Made by a program: the position numbers and the translations under genes | Assembly: GCF_041925275.1 (NCBI RefSeq) | Contig: NZ_JBHEUZ010000012.1 | Span: 130,346-194,345 of the forward strand | Direction: 5' to 3' | DNA length: 64,000 nt | Source of the DNA: Parapedobacter pyrenivorans_A | Lineage (GTDB): Bacteria > Bacteroidota > Bacteroidia > Sphingobacteriales > Sphingobacteriaceae | Shown here: piece by piece, positions 63,079-64,000 of the stretch | Numbering within the stretch: position 1 is the first letter of the stretch | Layout of the letters: each line of letters begins with the position of its first letter | Notes under the pieces: generated by a model | What the model was told of the DNA's origin: nothing | Database searches by the model: none | The model's input: only the letters and a program-made list of their open reading frames with translations

Positions 63079-63909
63079 CTAGTTAGCTTTTTTGTAATTG
63101 TACTCGCGGGTTTCCACCACCACATCAGAACCCCTGTTATAGACGGCAGCCTTTGTGGGGTAACCGGCATTGTTATAAGTGTACGTGATGACTACGTCTT
63201 TATTTGCACTCGGGGCCTGCGAAGTTGTCTTTTCAGTCCGAGGGTTGTTGGCATTGGAATTGCCGGCTTTCCAAAAATAAGGATTTCCATATTTGGCTAT
63301 AAAAGCCCGATCATCATAGTCCCCATATTCAAGGGTTGTGAGCCATTCGCCGTCGGCCATTTGTTCCCACGACACCAGATTACCTTCGTTATCATAGGTA
63401 TAAGTCATCGTTATAACCAACGCATCCTCATCTCTTGGAATAGCCGTTTCGCTGGCCAGGCGATTATTGCTATACGTAAATTGCCAATCAATAGGCGTGC
63501 CGTCAGATAGGTTTGGCTGCGTCTGTACCATCGATACCGGTTTATCCCCGCCCCCGTAGGTATATTCCTCTCTTAAGAAGTTTTCGCCGTCTTGATTGAC
63601 AAAATTCGTGATTGTTAATAGTCCGTTGGCATTGTAAGTGTGTGATATCGTTATGTTATTTACCCCATCTGCGTCGTAGGGATAGTTACGGATCATCCTA
63701 TTCTGGTCGTCGTATTCATACGTTGCAACTGTTTTACCGTTAATTTTCTGCTCGGTAAGCAAAAGCATATCTCCTTTGGCGCCACTTGGTGGTCCAACAT
63801 AGCAGGGGCTTTCTTCATCAGTGGGATCACAATCGTCGTCTTTTTCGCAGGACGTAAAGGCTACGGCGATAAGGAACAACCATACGGCTTTTTGAATCAT
63901 TGTTTTCAT
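63079..63909 (-). CDS. YD-repeat-like lipoprotein
   Basis: 276 aa. Lipobox AFTSCEKD, then degenerate YD-type repeats (YEYDDQNRMIRNY, HTYNANGLLT, YTYDNEGNLVSW, YTYNNAGYPTKA). A DUF4595-like Bacteroidota surface lipoprotein. It precedes the barrel gene in an operon; no toxin C-terminal domain. Confidence 0.85.
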   Translation of the reverse strand: MKTMIQKAVWLFLIAVAFTSCEKDDDCDPTDEESPCYVGPPSGAKGDMLLLTEQKINGKTVATYEYDDQNRMIRNYPYDADGVNNITISHTYNANGLLTITNFVNQDGENFLREEYTYGGGDKPVSMVQTQPNLSDGTPIDWQFTYSNNRLASETAIPRDEDALVITMTYTYDNEGNLVSWEQMADGEWLTTLEYGDYDDRAFIAKYGNPYFWKAGNSNANNPRTEKTTSQAPSANKDVVITYTYNNAGYPTKAAVYNRGSDVVVETREYNYKKAN

Positions 63910-64000
63910 GGCGTTTATTATTTAGGGCACCTCTAAAAACTCATTGATTTGAAATAACATTTGATATTAGCTTGATTTTCAGTATATTTAAATCATGAAA

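Overview
The window looks like chromosomal DNA of a Bacteroidota bacterium, most likely the Sphingobacteriaceae (Parapedobacter/Sphingobacterium-like). The evidence is: OmpA, PKD and TonB-receptor protein styles; DUF6428, DUF4197, DUF3127 and DUF2911 families; a three-gene sdhC-A-B operon; an S16 protein with a long Ala/Glu tail; few Shine-Dalgarno sites; and repeated Bacteroidota promoter boxes (TTG, about 19-20 nt, TAnnTTTG). Family and genus are inferred from gene content only.

Layout. 1-7063: end of an OmpA-like protein, then a divergent cassette. One arm encodes a PKD/outer-membrane protein and a TPR-CHAT caspase-like protein; the other an ECF sigma factor and a membrane TPR protein resembling an anti-sigma factor. 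7.2-10.8 kb: AT-richer arsenic operon (arsR, DUF6428, LMW-phosphatase-type arsenate reductase, ACR3 pump) followed by an AraC regulator. 10.8-13.3 kb: TonB-type outer-membrane protein. 13.3-16.8 kb: operon (DoxX, ECF sigma, internally deleted folE, flavin reductase, deaminase) set among gene relics and ending at an initiator tRNA. 16.9-22 kb: housekeeping genes era, rpsP, rimM, metF, glnS. 22-27 kb: degenerate FAD protein, Lrp regulator, kinase-like unknown, ruvC, TonB.

27-36.5 kb: mirrored glycolipid-type locus (two flippase-like proteins, GT2, PlsC, SDR), small envelope proteins, rmlA, gmd and a coiled-coil membrane protein. 36.5-44 kb: 1251-aa NtrY-like kinase and the succinate dehydrogenase operon. 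44-49 kb: porin, CsbD-like, CsaA-like, tadA, superoxide dismutase, quinone reductase, msrA, DinB. 49.4-53.3 kb: FAD oxidoreductase, gluconate-dehydrogenase subunit 3 and GMC oxidoreductase. 53.4-64 kb: candidate small RNA, RNase H-like YkuK, a frameshifted surface protein, upp, UspA, DUF4197, a GDPD-endonuclease fusion, TM2/DUF2752 proteins, HD hydrolase, rRNA methylase, DUF3127, and two envelope proteins.

Main points of interest: the envelope-spanning sigma/TPR/CHAT/PKD cassette; a family of 7-bp-periodic tracts running up to start codons; a well-delimited small RNA candidate at about 53.4 kb; paired 19-codon micro-ORFs and a 46-bp direct repeat around the arsenic/folE region; a folE gene missing its core; and a homopolymer frameshift in a signal peptide.
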